Of a DNA stretch of 64,000 nucleotides, positions 33,912-44,139 are shown one piece after another (the first letter of the stretch is position 1; each line of letters begins with the position of its first letter). The notes beneath the pieces were generated by a model, which saw only the letters and a program-made list of their open reading frames with translations, was not told where the DNA came from and ran no database searches. The stretch covers positions 682,001 to 746,000 of the forward strand of contig JAAKBF010000049.1 of NCBI GenBank assembly GCA_012656075.1. Direction: 5' to 3'. The stretch is from Phytophthora hibernalis. Lineage: Eukaryota > Oomycota > Peronosporomycetes > Peronosporales > Peronosporaceae. The position numbers and the translations under genes were made by a program.

Positions 33912-34703
33912 TTACTGCTTCGTCAGTTCACATGTACCGCACTTTGGTAACTCACGCCCTCTCAAGATCATCCCTTGCACCAGCTCTATGTCCACCATTT
34001 GGTTCAGGTGTTGGGAGCACGTGTGTCCGAGCCGCGCATGCCATGTACGGATCGTTGACACACCATCTGCATTGGTGAAGTTGGCCACCATGCCAGCCTC
34101 TACGTTGATCATCTTGTCCTCAATCCAAGTATAATGCACTTCGAAGTCCCAAACGTTATTTTCTGCAGGCTTGCTCCGAATCACTAACTGACCATTGTGA
34201 TAGACCCAGCACTCTCCAGTTTTTGAGTTCTTCCGCTCTATAAAGCCTTGCTTCCTAGCCAGACCAACCGAGTACAAGTTCCAGTTCGCCTCTGGAACAT
34301 ACAGTGTGTCCTCCAAGAAAATAGTCGTCAATGCACCGTCACCAACATCAGTTGCAAGTGCAATGACCCCAACTCCTTTCGCTGGTTTATTTCCGCCCTT
34401 CGCGTATCCATGTATATCGTTCACCTCTTTTTCAAATTGATGATACGCGACAAAAAACTGCTTGGATCCAACAATGTGAGCACTAGCACCAGTGTCGTAG
34501 ACCCAGCGGCGAGGATTATATTCATGAGTCATCTCTACCACTTCAATATTTTCGTCATCGTCTGAGGACTTTGCACCACTTTCGTTGAACTTATTTTCCA
34601 ACTGCTCTTGGGTTTGAGCATCATCAGCAGAATCTCCAGTCTTCAGGTTTCGTGAAAGGGCCTTCGAGATATCAGCACCATTTGCCTCCTTCTTCTCCAT
34701 CAT
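33912..34703 (-). pseudogene. Copia protease and integrase zinc-binding region
   Basis: This 263-codon frame contains WVYDTGASAHIVGSK with the D-T-G active site of retropepsins at about residues 67-81. Further on, H-ARLGHTCSQHLNQMV and a C-GTC pair form the HHCC zinc-binding module (GAG_pre-integrase). Just upstream (about 34,705-34,760) a zinc knuckle reads FFNCKQKGHIKRNC, with Phe in place of the first Cys. Confidence 0.85.
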
Positions 34704-34885
34704 ATCCGGACAATTCCTTTTGATGTGACCCTTCTGCTTACAGTTGAAGAATTTTACATTGCTCTCCGACGCATCATGCTGATTCGGTGTCTGCTTCGGC
34801 TTCTGGTTTTCTTGCCTCCAGATTTTCCCGCCTTAGCATTTCCTCCACCGCCTCGGGTATTTTCTATACTTGGTCGACCTTTACT

Positions 34886-35356
34886 TCATCGTAGTATGAT
34901 AGCATACATCTTGCCGAGATGTAAGCTCATATCATCTTCCCGTTTTGCTCTAGCCGTCCGCAATTCATGGATCAATTGCCGCTGTTGGTGCACAAGCAGC
35001 GTTTGATTTTTCGGTGCCTCGAAAATATCTTCCAAGGTATTCCACATTTCAGTACCAGACGTCAACCGCATGACTCACTGCGCCAAACCCAACGAAACAG
35101 AACCAAGAATCAAACGCTTAAGTGTCGCCTGATTTTGTTTCCATTCAGTTTTCTCTTGATCAGACGCAGATGCACTTGGGGCAATCGCTTTCCCCGTAGC
35201 TATGTCCTCCAAGTCGTCTTCCTCGAAGAGGCTCATCATCAACGCCTTGTCGAAATCCCAATGTTCCCCATTCCAATTCACTGGAACGCCCTTGGTATTC
35301 ACCTCCAAGCCAGCTTTCGGCTTCACTCCAGTTGTGTTTGTCGATCCCGAGATCAT
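34886..35356 (-). pseudogene. Copia gag fragments
   Basis: Minus-strand frames 35,356-35,075 and 35,071-34,886 read as one gag domain (UBN2 type) interrupted by a stop at 35,072. The segment AEMWNTLEDIF-like, followed by QRQLIHELRTARAKREDDMS, is typical of copia gag. The start MISGSTNTTG at 35,356 lies about 50 nt inside the primer-binding site. Confidence 0.75.
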
Positions 35357-35404
35357 AGTGCGCGCTCAAGACTTCTCAGTAAGTACTTTTTCCACTAGCA
35401 GTTT

Positions 35405-35417
35405 GGGCTCATAACCC
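35405..35417 (-). promoter_or_regulatory. Copia primer-binding site, initiator tRNA-Met anticodon arm
   Basis: The plus strand here is GGGCTCATAACCC: loop CTCATAA with anticodon CAT, closed by three G:C pairs, the hallmark of initiator tRNA-Met. The RNA strand of the element is complementary to it, three bases inside the 5' LTR. This matches the internal (half-tRNA) priming known from Drosophila copia. Confidence 0.7.
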
Positions 35418-35420
35418 TGC

Positions 35421-35609
35421 TGGAATACAGAACTGCCAAAGACTCACACACACAAACAACAACTTGTTCTCTCGGTCGCCAGTTGGGGAATGAACCTCAA
35501 CCAGTCTTTCTTTCTTTTCCTACACATGCATGTCACCGTTAGGATACACTACTTCAACCGCCTCGTCCCATATTTTCGTTGCACCAGGAGCAACTCGCTG
35601 TGTATTCCA
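35421..35609 (-). repeat. Copia 5' LTR (189 bp)
   Basis: This is the partner of 31,160-31,346 with the same 9-bp inverted termini. It directly abuts the transposase sequence on its outer side. No exact target duplication remains; GGGTG occurs one base outside the left LTR (31,154-31,158) and six bases outside the right one (35,616-35,620) and is the best candidate. Confidence 0.95.
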
Positions 35610-36137
35610 ACCATGGGGTGTACCGAACGTGGTGCCCATACATGCCGGTGATGACCGTGGCCATGTAGAGTGGTGGGGTTCTGTGAATTCGTACGATCTC
35701 AAGCAGCTAAGCCTTCACACTACACGCAGAGTATGCAATACCTGATAGAAAAAGTTAGAAGCGTATCTTGCAAATAAATAGATAAATAGCACTTACCGTG
35801 GTTATGGAGCCATTGCTGAATGTCGGCTTTTCTTGTCTTCGTGGTTGGACACGGGGTCAAGTTGCGTTTATGGTAGGACGCTCCATCCATGAAAATGCAA
35901 CACGGACCGAATGTCTTTTCAAGAGTCACGCACAACTGCCCAAACCAGCGCTCAAATTGGGGGCGTCGAAGTTTCCGTGATAATCTCCGTCACACCCTCT
36001 TTTTACTTGCATTCCAGTACACCAACGAATTATCTACAAAATGGGCTCTTAGTGACGAACCCATTCTGTAGACGACACCCGCGCCAATAATACAGATTTT
36101 GACCCAACAAATATCAGGCTGCGTACTGCAGACCACA

Positions 36138-36250
36138 ATTCCAGCGGAATGAGTCTAATTCCAGCGGAATTTGCGTTCCTGCGGATCGGCCGATCCGCTG
36201 TCGGGTACTGCGTGTAATTCGAGTGGAATGTGGGGTCTAATCCAGCGGAT
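36138..36250. repeat. Cluster of short palindromes
   Basis: ATTCCAGCGGAAT occurs at 36,138-36,150 and 36,158-36,170, the palindrome GCGGATCGGCCGATCCGC at 36,181-36,198, ATTCGAGTGGAAT at 36,217-36,229 and ATCCAGCGGAT at 36,240-36,250. All are variants of ATTCC-AGC-GGAAT or GGATC words. They lie upstream of the split transposase and may be its control region or terminal repeat debris. Confidence 0.75.
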
Positions 36251-36982
36251 CTCATCCGCCCAAATTCGGGCAGGCAGCGTATTGTTCCAGTGGATTGAAC
36301 AGACGAGGCCTTCAGAACAACATATTTTCCAAAGAGAGGTTGAAAGTGAACTATACTTAGCTTCATTTACAAGTACATTATTGTTGGTTCGCATTAAACG
36401 ACGACTTATCCATCTCTACCAAGGTGCCGCCGTCCGCGCTCTCGTCGTCGGCCGGTTTTCAGCCTCGACACTACACAGCACAAGCCCCACACTGCGCGAA
36501 AACCTGTCGGGCGGAGAGAACGACGACGCGTGACTTGATCAACTCGCCGCCGCCTCTGAGCCACGCCGTCAGCAAGAGCAAGAGTCGCCACAGCCGGCAC
36601 AACTCGTCACGCAGCAGACATAACAGCTTGGCCGAGTACCGTCAGCTTCAATGCTCCATGTCGTACAAGAACCGCGTCAACAGCGACGCGTACCGAGGCA
36701 CGACGTCCAGTTCCAGCGACTTGAGGATGAGCGAGCGCATGAGTGGCATGCGCTCGTCCTCGTGGACGGCTTCCGGGCTACTAATACGTTGGTGCGCTCG
36801 AGGCCAATGTGGCAGCTCTGCAGACTCGCCGCGAATGGTCTTGGAGGATTCAGGTGACGAGAACGAGCCGGACAGTTAAAACTCGCCGCCTTAACACTGC
36901 GCTCATGGACGCGTTGAAAACGGCAACAACAATGAACAGGAAGGCCTAACCGCCTACCTACCATGGAAAGCTCACTAAAGAT
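36251..36982. other. Unassigned; Ser/Arg-rich frame
   Basis: The longest frame (36,424-36,879, plus, 151 codons) is Ser/Arg-rich with SKSKSRHSRHNSSRSRHNS and an EDSGDENEPDS end. Low complexity precludes a family call. It may be the debris of a gene or chance. Confidence 0.25.
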
Positions 36983-37600
36983 TTGGAGCTTTTTTGCCTT
37001 CGAGCAGTTCTACGCGGACTTTCATCCGCAGATTTGGAAGAGTCCTCCCAGTTCGTGTCGATGACATCGTGTCACCTGGCAGTGACCCTTACGAACTGGT
37101 ACTATCCGTTCTCGACTGAGTGCGACCGCCGTGGTACCACGAAATCGTGCGAATCCTTCAAGGCGGCAATGCGTCGTCGCTTCCTACCACCGGGCCAAGA
37201 ATGCGGAGTCCGTGAACGAATTCACTCGTTAACCCAGATCTGATCATGTTGCTGATCGTTTTCGCTTCACTCGACTGCACGCGACTAACCTGAACGCCGC
37301 GACGATTTACTGCGGAATGGACGATGAATGGCATGGCTACTTCGTATTTGTCTTCCGTGGCGCTCGTTTACCTGCTCGTTAGGCTAACACGTCAGATTCA
37401 AAATATTAATTGTTAGAGGAAATTGATATATGTCGATAAGTTGCAGGAAGTGGTCAGATCTGGTCGTTCGGAAGGCCCTCAGCTCGATTGTAGGCAGCCC
37501 ACACGCGTGAAACCGTTGCCTTCGCGACCCCAAGACACTTGTCTACATGACTGCGTAATCCATCGCCCCCCGCGGCCTGCCTGCTTCTCGGCGAGGAAGT
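36983..37600 (+). pseudogene. Ty3/gypsy gag fragment
   Basis: The frame 36,983-37,243 ends in CESFKAAMRRRFLPPGQECG and RERIHSLTQ, the W/C-x-x-FK-x-x-x-x-x-RF-P and R-x-x-L-x-x-L-Q blocks of gypsy gag (retrotrans_gag). After a frameshift the next frame continues with RFTRLHATNLN and an EWHGYFVFVFRG segment up to about 37,390. No other part of the element lies next to it, so it is a solitary fragment. Confidence 0.5.
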
Positions 37601-38333
37601 ATGTGTACTGAACACACGAAACAAGGTAAACTCAACGAAGTAGTATATTAAAATACATGTAACGTTATATTAATATTTTATAATACGTGTATCACAGTAA
37701 TACGTGTACTACGGGGACATGCATTACACGATCAACCTTTAACTACACCATTGTAAAAAACTCGACAATAGCTGGTAGCAATCTTTTACATTTAGTTCTT
37801 CCTTCGCTTGCGCAATTTCCCGGTACAACGTTGTTATACGCTGATCCATATTCACTCACTTCTTTCGATGCCTTGGATGCTCTGGCCTTTGCAGTACTAT
37901 GACCCTCAACGAGTGAGCTTTGCAGTTCAAGCAGGAGCAGGAGCTGGCGCTGAGATGCTTTCTTAGGTCCAGGAATAATACTTATTGTGGTGATCACTGA
38001 TCAAAGTAATATGCCAAGAACCAGGTTGGTTGCCAGCCAACTTGGGTATCACACGTATTATACGTGTACCTTATGTGCTTCGAAATGGACGTGTTTATAG
38101 AATACACAGTCATAATGTTAGACCACTACCGAGAGTTTAACCATAACGCTGCAGAATAATAAGGCAGATTATTGTGATCTAACGTTATCGTTATGAACAC
38201 ACATCCATACAAAGCATAAGTACTATAGTCATTCACAAGTTGTGACAGTTGTGATTTGGCAGTACAGAAATCTGCCTCCTTAGCGAACATCTGATATATC
38301 AATGATGCAAGTACATTTTATGTGAAAGCCAAC
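37601..38333. other. AT-rich gene-free stretch
   Basis: The stretch contains scattered ATACGTGTA words and a near-perfect palindrome ACACGTAT-T-ATACGTGT at 38,051-38,067. An 84-codon minus frame at 37,997-37,743 has no motif. Confidence 0.45.
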
Positions 38334-38335
38334 TA

Positions 38336-38359
38336 CAGTGGTGCACCGCGTTTTCGGCC
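38336..38359 (+). repeat. Pogo-like element, left terminal inverted repeat
   Basis: Twenty-four bases starting CAGTGGTGCACCGCG, paired with 39,800-39,823 with a single mismatch at position 14. Confidence 0.95.
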
Positions 38360-38438
38360 GGGCGGGCCATATCAAAGGTGCAAACTCGATAAGATATGGG
38401 ATAAAACTGAAGAGATTGCAATACTGATATTTACTAAC

Positions 38439-39598
38439 CTAATTCAGTACAAATCGAAGATCCATCTTTGTCACTATACCTGTGTGGAACCAACAGTTTC
38501 TAATAGTTCGCCATGATACGTTGCTCCATCCTTCCGAACACCAATTTATAACTCTGTAGATGTCAACAAGTGCGTACGGTGTACCATTATAGAACATGTC
38601 GAGTTCTGCCTCTTGCTTCTTAGTCTGGTAGTGGTCCTTAAGGCTTTTGATGATGCCTTGATCTATCGGCTGCAGCACTGCTGTGGTGTTAGGCGGTAGC
38701 TTACGAATTACCACGTTTGACAGTTCAACTGGCTCATCGTTATGAGACGACACGTTGTCAATTAGGAGGAGCACGTGCCGTTGCTGCGACCGCATACTCT
38801 CGTTGAGCTGTTCCAGCCATTCACAATACCGGGTGGTATTCATCCAGGATTTTGCAGTGCTTGTGTAGGTAGCGCCAGTCTCGGCGAACACATCGTGATT
38901 CTTCAACGGCCGCGGCACCTTGGCCTTCCCGATGAAGTGAAGAGGGAGCTGGTCGGTTCCATCAGCGTTAGTAGCCACGCACACTGTGATTCGCTCCTTG
39001 CTCTGCTTCTCCCCTTCTCCGTTTTGTCTACAGTCAGCGAACCCTTAGGCTCTCTCCGATAGAAAAATGACGTTTCATCCATGTTGTAAACGTCACGAGG
39101 ATGGTACTCGACGACAGCATCCTGAAGTCCCTTCTTGCCTTCGGTCACTACTTGCTCGTCCAGCGAGCCACCTTCGCCGTGACGCAGCGAAACCACAGAC
39201 CAATGCGCTTTTGAAAGCGATACAGCCACCCACGGCTAGGTACAGTGCCGTTGGGTAGCTGTACACCTACACGTTGAGCTGTCCCGATCACAGTTGCTCC
39301 GGTGATGGTGCCATGCCTTGTACTCGTCGATCTTCTGCATGAGCCGATTGTCTGTAGCATATAGAGGAGAGGAGCAGTGGCGCTTGTGGGCGTGGTGAGC
39401 TTCTGGGACGTCGTCGTAGTGGCTCTTGCGTTTGAGAATTCCTTGAACGGTAGAGCGTTTGACGGGTGCTTGAAAGTGCAGGGCAGTCCAGTTAGCGAGG
39501 GCAATTTGAGACCAGGTTGGCTCAGCCTCAGCTTTCTCACACAAAGTGCGCTTTTCAGCGAGGGTTAAGGTGTAGTACGCGGATGGACGACGCGCCAT
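38439..39598 (-). pseudogene. Pogo/Tigger-type transposase (frameshifted)
   Basis: The start at 39,598 (MARRPSAYYTLTLAEKRTLC) leads into a helix-turn-helix and then a CENP-B-like DNA-binding region with GWLYRFQKRIGLWFRC. The DDE_1 catalytic domain follows: first Asp in VYNMDETSFFYR, second in LLLIDNVSSH, third in VLQPIDQGIIKSLK, giving the D-D-D triad of this family. The pieces lie in different frames, with shifts near 39,300, 39,190 and 39,000. The final frame (38,984-38,439) is open for 181 codons and carries two of the three Asp residues. Confidence 0.9.
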
Positions 39599-39799
39599 TG
39601 CAGGTTGAGGTTAAAGTTAAAGTGAGCATTTGTATTCGAGTGGCCCGCACCAAGATTTGAAGTGGAGCAGCGACGGCGTGTCATCCCTCCTCGAGGAGAG
39701 AAAACCGTTGAGGTTAATTCGACAATAGAGATGGGCAACTCAATTGCGCATTTCCCTGGGCGTCATCATTATATTTGGCAGGTTATCGAGAGGTACCAG

Positions 39800-39823
39800 G
39801 GCCGAAAACGAGGTGCACCACTG
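39800..39823 (-). repeat. Pogo-like element, right terminal inverted repeat
   Basis: Inverted partner of 38,336-38,359, ending in CCACTG before the flanking TA. Confidence 0.95.
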
Positions 39824-39825
39824 TA

Positions 39826-42660
39826 CATGTACCTTGGTATGGGTATGGGGGTATGGACCACGAACATTTGGAGAGATCCATAAGATATGGAAGGCTATTT
39901 AGATTGGCCCGTTCGCTAAGGAGGCAGATTACTGTAGACGGTAGCGACAGTCTAAGCTACAACGACCACTTCACGCAAAACAGCAGGTGGTATTTGATAC
40001 TACCTAGCGAGGCTGAAAGTAGATCATAATGGATGTCTCAGTAGTTTCCTCTTCTTGGTCGAGACAAATTTCCTCAGGTAATCGTAACTGCAGCTTCCGA
40101 CAATCTTTCAGCAGCTTTTCATCGTGATCAGGGGCTCCGGCAGCAAAATGTAATACCGTACTATTAGATGGTAACGATTATTGCCAGATTTACTTCAAAC
40201 ATTTTACTAACTTCCAAGTCGATGGATCGATTTCGTATCAGATATAGCAGGGTATCAGGTGTGCCATGTATTATTTAGGACAGAAAGGAATATTAATAAT
40301 CTGTAATATGCGGGCACTGATTACAGCACCACTCAGAAAATGACGCAAATCATGATTCTGTAGGAAGATGAAGACTTTATTCGCAGGAACCTCATTCGCT
40401 GAGTAACTTGGATCACGGGACTAGGTCTGGAGTTGTGTAAAACCGTAAATCTTGTGACCGTTCACAAACAACCAGGAATGGCGTTTCTGCAACGTTGGGC
40501 CGTCTCCACCGCGTTTCCATAAATTTAGTCACAAATCTGCAATATAACCTTTCTATGACCAACTGCAAATTGCGATCCTCACACCGCGTTGACCCAAACA
40601 GCAACCTTTCGTATACCTCTTCTGGGAGCGACAGCGACAAGGGTTCGAGCGACGAGGAGAATCTCCTCAGGTGATTGAGGTATACAGCGGTGATCACGAC
40701 GAGGTACAAAAGCCTAAGCTGTTTCCCTATTCATTCTGCATCTACCAATACATGCCATCCGCTCCTGATATTTCTCCTGGGCTTTTAGCTGCACAAAAAC
40801 GCCAATCAAGCGGAAACGTAGGGGTTCAGTACATGTATTAGTATGTATCCGGCAGTGTTGGTGAGCGATAGAGTGGCCCCAGCGGTAGCCGGATCCCTAC
40901 GCCACGCCCTGTTGCGCGCCCGAGTGAAAAAGTCGTACCAGATGTCCACGAGGCTCTTGGCGTGCATTATCTCCTTGGTCAGGTGCACGTATGACAACTG
41001 CGTTTTGGTCATGCTTCATGATCTTGATGGACTCGAGGTAGTGGCCCAGCGCCAACTCGTACGAAAAGCCACACACCCGCGCCCACGATCCGTTTGACGC
41101 CCGATTTCTCCGGCTTGGACTCCTTCTTGGCTGTGAGTGCAGAGCGGGACTGCGAGGCGACCTGAGCACCAACAATTGGGACATGGAGATCGACCGGTTC
41201 TACGACGACGCAGCGGATCTGGTCAAGGCGCTGGTTTTGAGGGGTAAAGCAATAATATAGAGTCTCCAGAGCGATCTTTATCGGTAAATTTCGGCTACAG
41301 AGCCACAAAACTCGCCGACTTGCCGAGCAGCAAGACGAATAACTCTCCAACGTTTTAGCAAAGAGCTCCCTTGTTGATCGAAGCGATCTTGGCGTCACGG
41401 TCGTACTACTATGCTGTTGTACTTTTCCGCCCCCGTCCCCAATACGTATATGCAGCTTGGTCGGTGCCAGATTTGGCGAGCGCCGTGTCTTCCGCGTGTA
41501 TCCAGCTTGGCCCTCGTGTGACGCCCTCCTTCGCCACCTTCGCGGCTTCAAAACTGGAGTACGCGCGATCTTGACGGTGGCCAATCTGTGTCCGCTGATA
41601 GTGTCGTAGTGCCGTATGCAAATATCAAATCAAAGGGCAGTGATTTCTTGGACAGCTGAATTTGCGGCGCGACGCAAATCGTCGTCGGATCGCAAGATAT
41701 TTTGCGGTCGCCCTATTTTGAGACCCGCGGTGGAAACTGTTTGGCCGTAATTTATTCTTAAATCGCTTCCGAAACCGCAATTTGGGGTTGCGGTGGAGAC
41801 GGCTTAAGTCATATGTTTTACAACGTCACAGCATTAGGTACGGCAACGTTAGACACGATAGCCGACGTTAAACTGGCTTTAACTGGTATATCAGTGAAGC
41901 ACTTAATAACAAAATATAACAGTACATGTGGAATTTGCAGTAAAAAATGGGCAATACGATTCGGACATAAGCGCGCTGTGGTATGTCCCCAAGCCAGGTG
42001 ATATAAGTAAAGACATACAGTAGTTGCTCTTGCGATTACACTTCGTCGTCTGCTCGGCTGGGTACCTCTAGGCACACGTCCTGCGCGTGCCGGGCGTGTG
42101 GCCTGTAAAGGCAGCTATTGGGGAGACACGAACGGTGTAATCTGATTGGCGGATCTTTTGGCGTCGCGCACGGTGATTGGGCGGATGACTTCATCTTGCA
42201 CATCAGATGGTGATTTGCATATGCATTGACGAAACGGACCATGTCCGTTGCAGTATACAGATCGTAAGTGATTGTATACGCGGACCGTGTCCGTTGCAGT
42301 TTGTTGTGTCCGTTGCATAATTGGATCAAGTGAAACCAGGGAGATGGAGAACTACATGTGTAGGAGAGAGCAAGCAGGAATAGGACGTCTAACTCAATGG
42401 AACTCAGTTTCGGATTTTTGCTACCCCTCATCTCGACTACCAGGCTACTTCTGCATTCGCAATTGTTGCAAGAACTTTACTATAGTAAGTCGAGAAGGCG
42501 ACAGCGTGCCGTTCCAACTACGTGCCCACACTATTAGAATGCTGAAAGGTCGCTGCAACCCTCAGTCAAACACGCCAGGATAGCTTAACGACAATGAACA
42601 GTGATGTGGCAAAGGGACTGGAGGCTCCAGCCTGAAAGAGAATACGCAGAGAGGTGGGCT
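39826..42660. other. Mostly unassigned; possible gene relic near 40.8-41.2 kb
   Basis: Two minus-strand frames (41,184-40,897 and 41,012-40,806) read in series as LALGHYLESIKIMKHDQNA and SYVHLTKEIMHAKSLVDIWY, an amphipathic helical pattern. It might be the end of a host gene copied here and broken, but I cannot name it. Near 42,243-42,318 the word GTCCGTTGCA occurs three times. Nothing else is recognised. Confidence 0.25.
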
Positions 42661-42680
42661 TGAACCCCTGAAGCGAGCAT

Positions 42681-43820
42681 TTGCTACTGAGGGTGAAACA
42701 CCACATCATTACGGTCACCGCTGGTCTGGACTTCCCTCACACATGGTGCGAACGGGCAGGAAGGATAGATCTTGACGTGTTCTGGGAATGCCCTGCGGCG
42801 AGGACACTAAGACAAATTCTATGGTCCAGATGGGAGGCAGCGAGGCTGAAGCTAGATTTATATGAGGAAGCCATATTTGCTCTCGCTCTTCATTTTCATG
42901 CCACGAGGCATAACGGCGGCAAAAGGGAGCCATCATTGAGGTCCTCCTGATGATATCACGGAGGCGATCGGAGACTTGGTCGATAAATTGAAAGCTAACT
43001 GCTGGAGTTTGGGAGTCGCCTCGTACTTACTCGCGGTCTGGAGGTGGCGAGTAGCGCATTTCAATACTTAAAACGATGTTTCTCAAGCATACTACACTGT
43101 CGGACTCATACCGAGGCTACGCAAATGGACACAGGGATGAGACCAGAGACTGCGCCAACACCATGTCGACACAACTTCGCGATTAAATCAGCGGTGCGAT
43201 ATGCGAGGTGCTGGGGGTGGACTGGATCGGACAGGACGACAGCGCATCACGACAGGCGTACTGCTGTCCGGTGGCGACTGCGGCGAACAAGGCGGGCATG
43301 GTGAAACGATACGGTTGCGGTACGTTGGTGGTGAAGGTACACCCAGTAACGGGTACATACGCGATCCAATATGCGAGAAGTGCTGGGTACACAGGGGAGA
43401 GGATGACACTCGTAAGAGCTGCACAATTGGGACTACTAAAGGGGCTAAGGCAGCGCCGGGACATCCACTGGGTACCTGGGCACGTCATGGGGACAATGCG
43501 GACGTCCTGCGGCGACTGACAACGCGGAAACCCCACGAACCAAGCATTGTCAGGGCGATTACTAGAAGACAAGGCGTGCAGCGAACGCGACGGACGTCCT
43601 AAGCTGGCAGACCCAAGTAAGAGATCAGAACAGAACAGGACTACACATGAGCTGGCGCGAATGGTGCAAGCAATACTGCAGGATGTGTCCTGGAACGCAC
43701 ACGACATGTGTGGTGGAGCGGGTTCTCAGAAAGTTCTTTCTGGATGCCTCAATCTACACACAAAGCGCACTTATCACACTGTACGTCGCGTGTGGTGCGC
43801 TGTATTCCTGGGGTCCTGAC
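42681..43820 (+). pseudogene. LINE-like fragment (zinc-binding tail and RNase H-like part)
   Basis: The frame 42,681-42,950 contains WCERAGRIDLDVFWECPAAR, like the C-x-G-x-E-D-x-x-H-x-F-x-x-C-P zinc-binding end (zf-RVT) that follows LINE reverse transcriptases, though the His is lost. Beyond it, broken frames from 43,200 to 43,520 read YGCGTLVVKVHPVTGTYAIQ and MTLVRAAQLGLLKGLRQ, reminiscent of the RNase H domain of oomycete LINEs. The reverse transcriptase itself is absent. The call is by pattern. Confidence 0.4.
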
Positions 43821-43986
43821 TAACGTGATTTCGTTGGATGGGTGTTCAAGGGTTCGATGCTAGAGTCGTTTGCGGGGCGACGTCTGCGTGGGAACCTTCA
43901 CGCAAACGTCGAGTCTTGAAAGTTGGAGCGTCTCTCTAATAGACGTGAATTCTTCTCCATAGAGGGTTGTTTTGCTTTGCATTGAC

Positions 43987-44139
43987 TGTCGGGGTCGACG
44001 AGCTGCTATTCATTGGTCGTCTTGGTCGACGAGCTGCTATTCCTTGGTCATCTTGGTCGATGAGCCACTATTCCTGGGTTGTCGTTGCCGACGCGTTGAT
44101 ATTCCTTGATTGTCGTTGCCGACGAGTTGGTATTCCTTC
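43987..44139 (+). repeat. Minisatellite, about five 31-bp units
   Basis: The tandem units are of the form GTCGTCTTGGTCGACGAGCT followed by GCTATTCCTTG, with units 1-3 closest to each other and units 4-5 sharing GTTGCCGACGMGTTG. Divergence between units shows that the array is old. Confidence 0.85.

Larger units (their letters stand above)
31160..35609 (-). mobile_element. Ty1/copia retrotransposon, 4,450 bp
   Basis: The element is flanked by near-identical LTRs of 187 and 189 bp that begin TGGAATACA and end TGTATTCCA. It has a primer-binding site beside the right LTR and a polypurine tract beside the left one, so it is transcribed leftward. The coding order is gag, protease, integrase, reverse transcriptase, RNase H end, the copia order. 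Several stops and frameshifts and a large internal deletion in the RT-RNase H region make it non-autonomous. It sits inside a DDE transposase gene. Confidence 0.95.
30925..36110 (-). pseudogene. DDE (Tc1/IS630-type) transposase split by a copia element
   Basis: On the minus strand the 5' part lies at about 36,110-35,610 and the 3' part at 31,158-30,925, with the copia element between. The 5' part contains GAGVVYRMGSSLRAHFVDNS, a DYHGNF block in a shifted frame, then FMDGASYHKRN with the second catalytic Asp. A likely intron at 35,796-35,707 (GTAAGT to TAG) leads into EIVRIHRTPPLYMATVITG and RYTP. The 3' part resumes with PPYHPDLQPIEL, the third acidic block, and a helical C-terminus with NVYRHVQKVEDAYLAAADTD. 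The protein is therefore contiguous across the insertion. Besides the insertion there is at least one frameshift near 35,975. The first catalytic Asp was not located. Confidence 0.8.
38336..39823 (-). mobile_element. Pogo-like (Tc1/mariner superfamily) DNA transposon, 1,488 bp
   Basis: The element has 24-bp terminal inverted repeats that start CAGTGGTGCACC, with one mismatch, and it is flanked by TA at both ends (38,334-38,335 and 39,824-39,825). It encodes one minus-strand transposase of pogo/Tigger type. CAGT ends with a TA target are typical of that family. The transposase has several frameshifts, so this copy is structurally complete but dead; it could be mobilised only by an enzyme from elsewhere. 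Confidence 0.95.

Noticed and set aside
42243..42318. Three copies of GTCCGTTGCA, considered as a direct-repeat or CRISPR-like array
   Set aside because: Spacing is irregular (about 46 and 17 bp), the repeat is only 10 bp, and the host is eukaryotic; probably remnants of a small tandem repeat.
43847..43860. GGGTTCGATGCTAG, resembling a tRNA T-arm
   Set aside because: No acceptor stem or anticodon arm can be built around it, and A-box spacing is absent.
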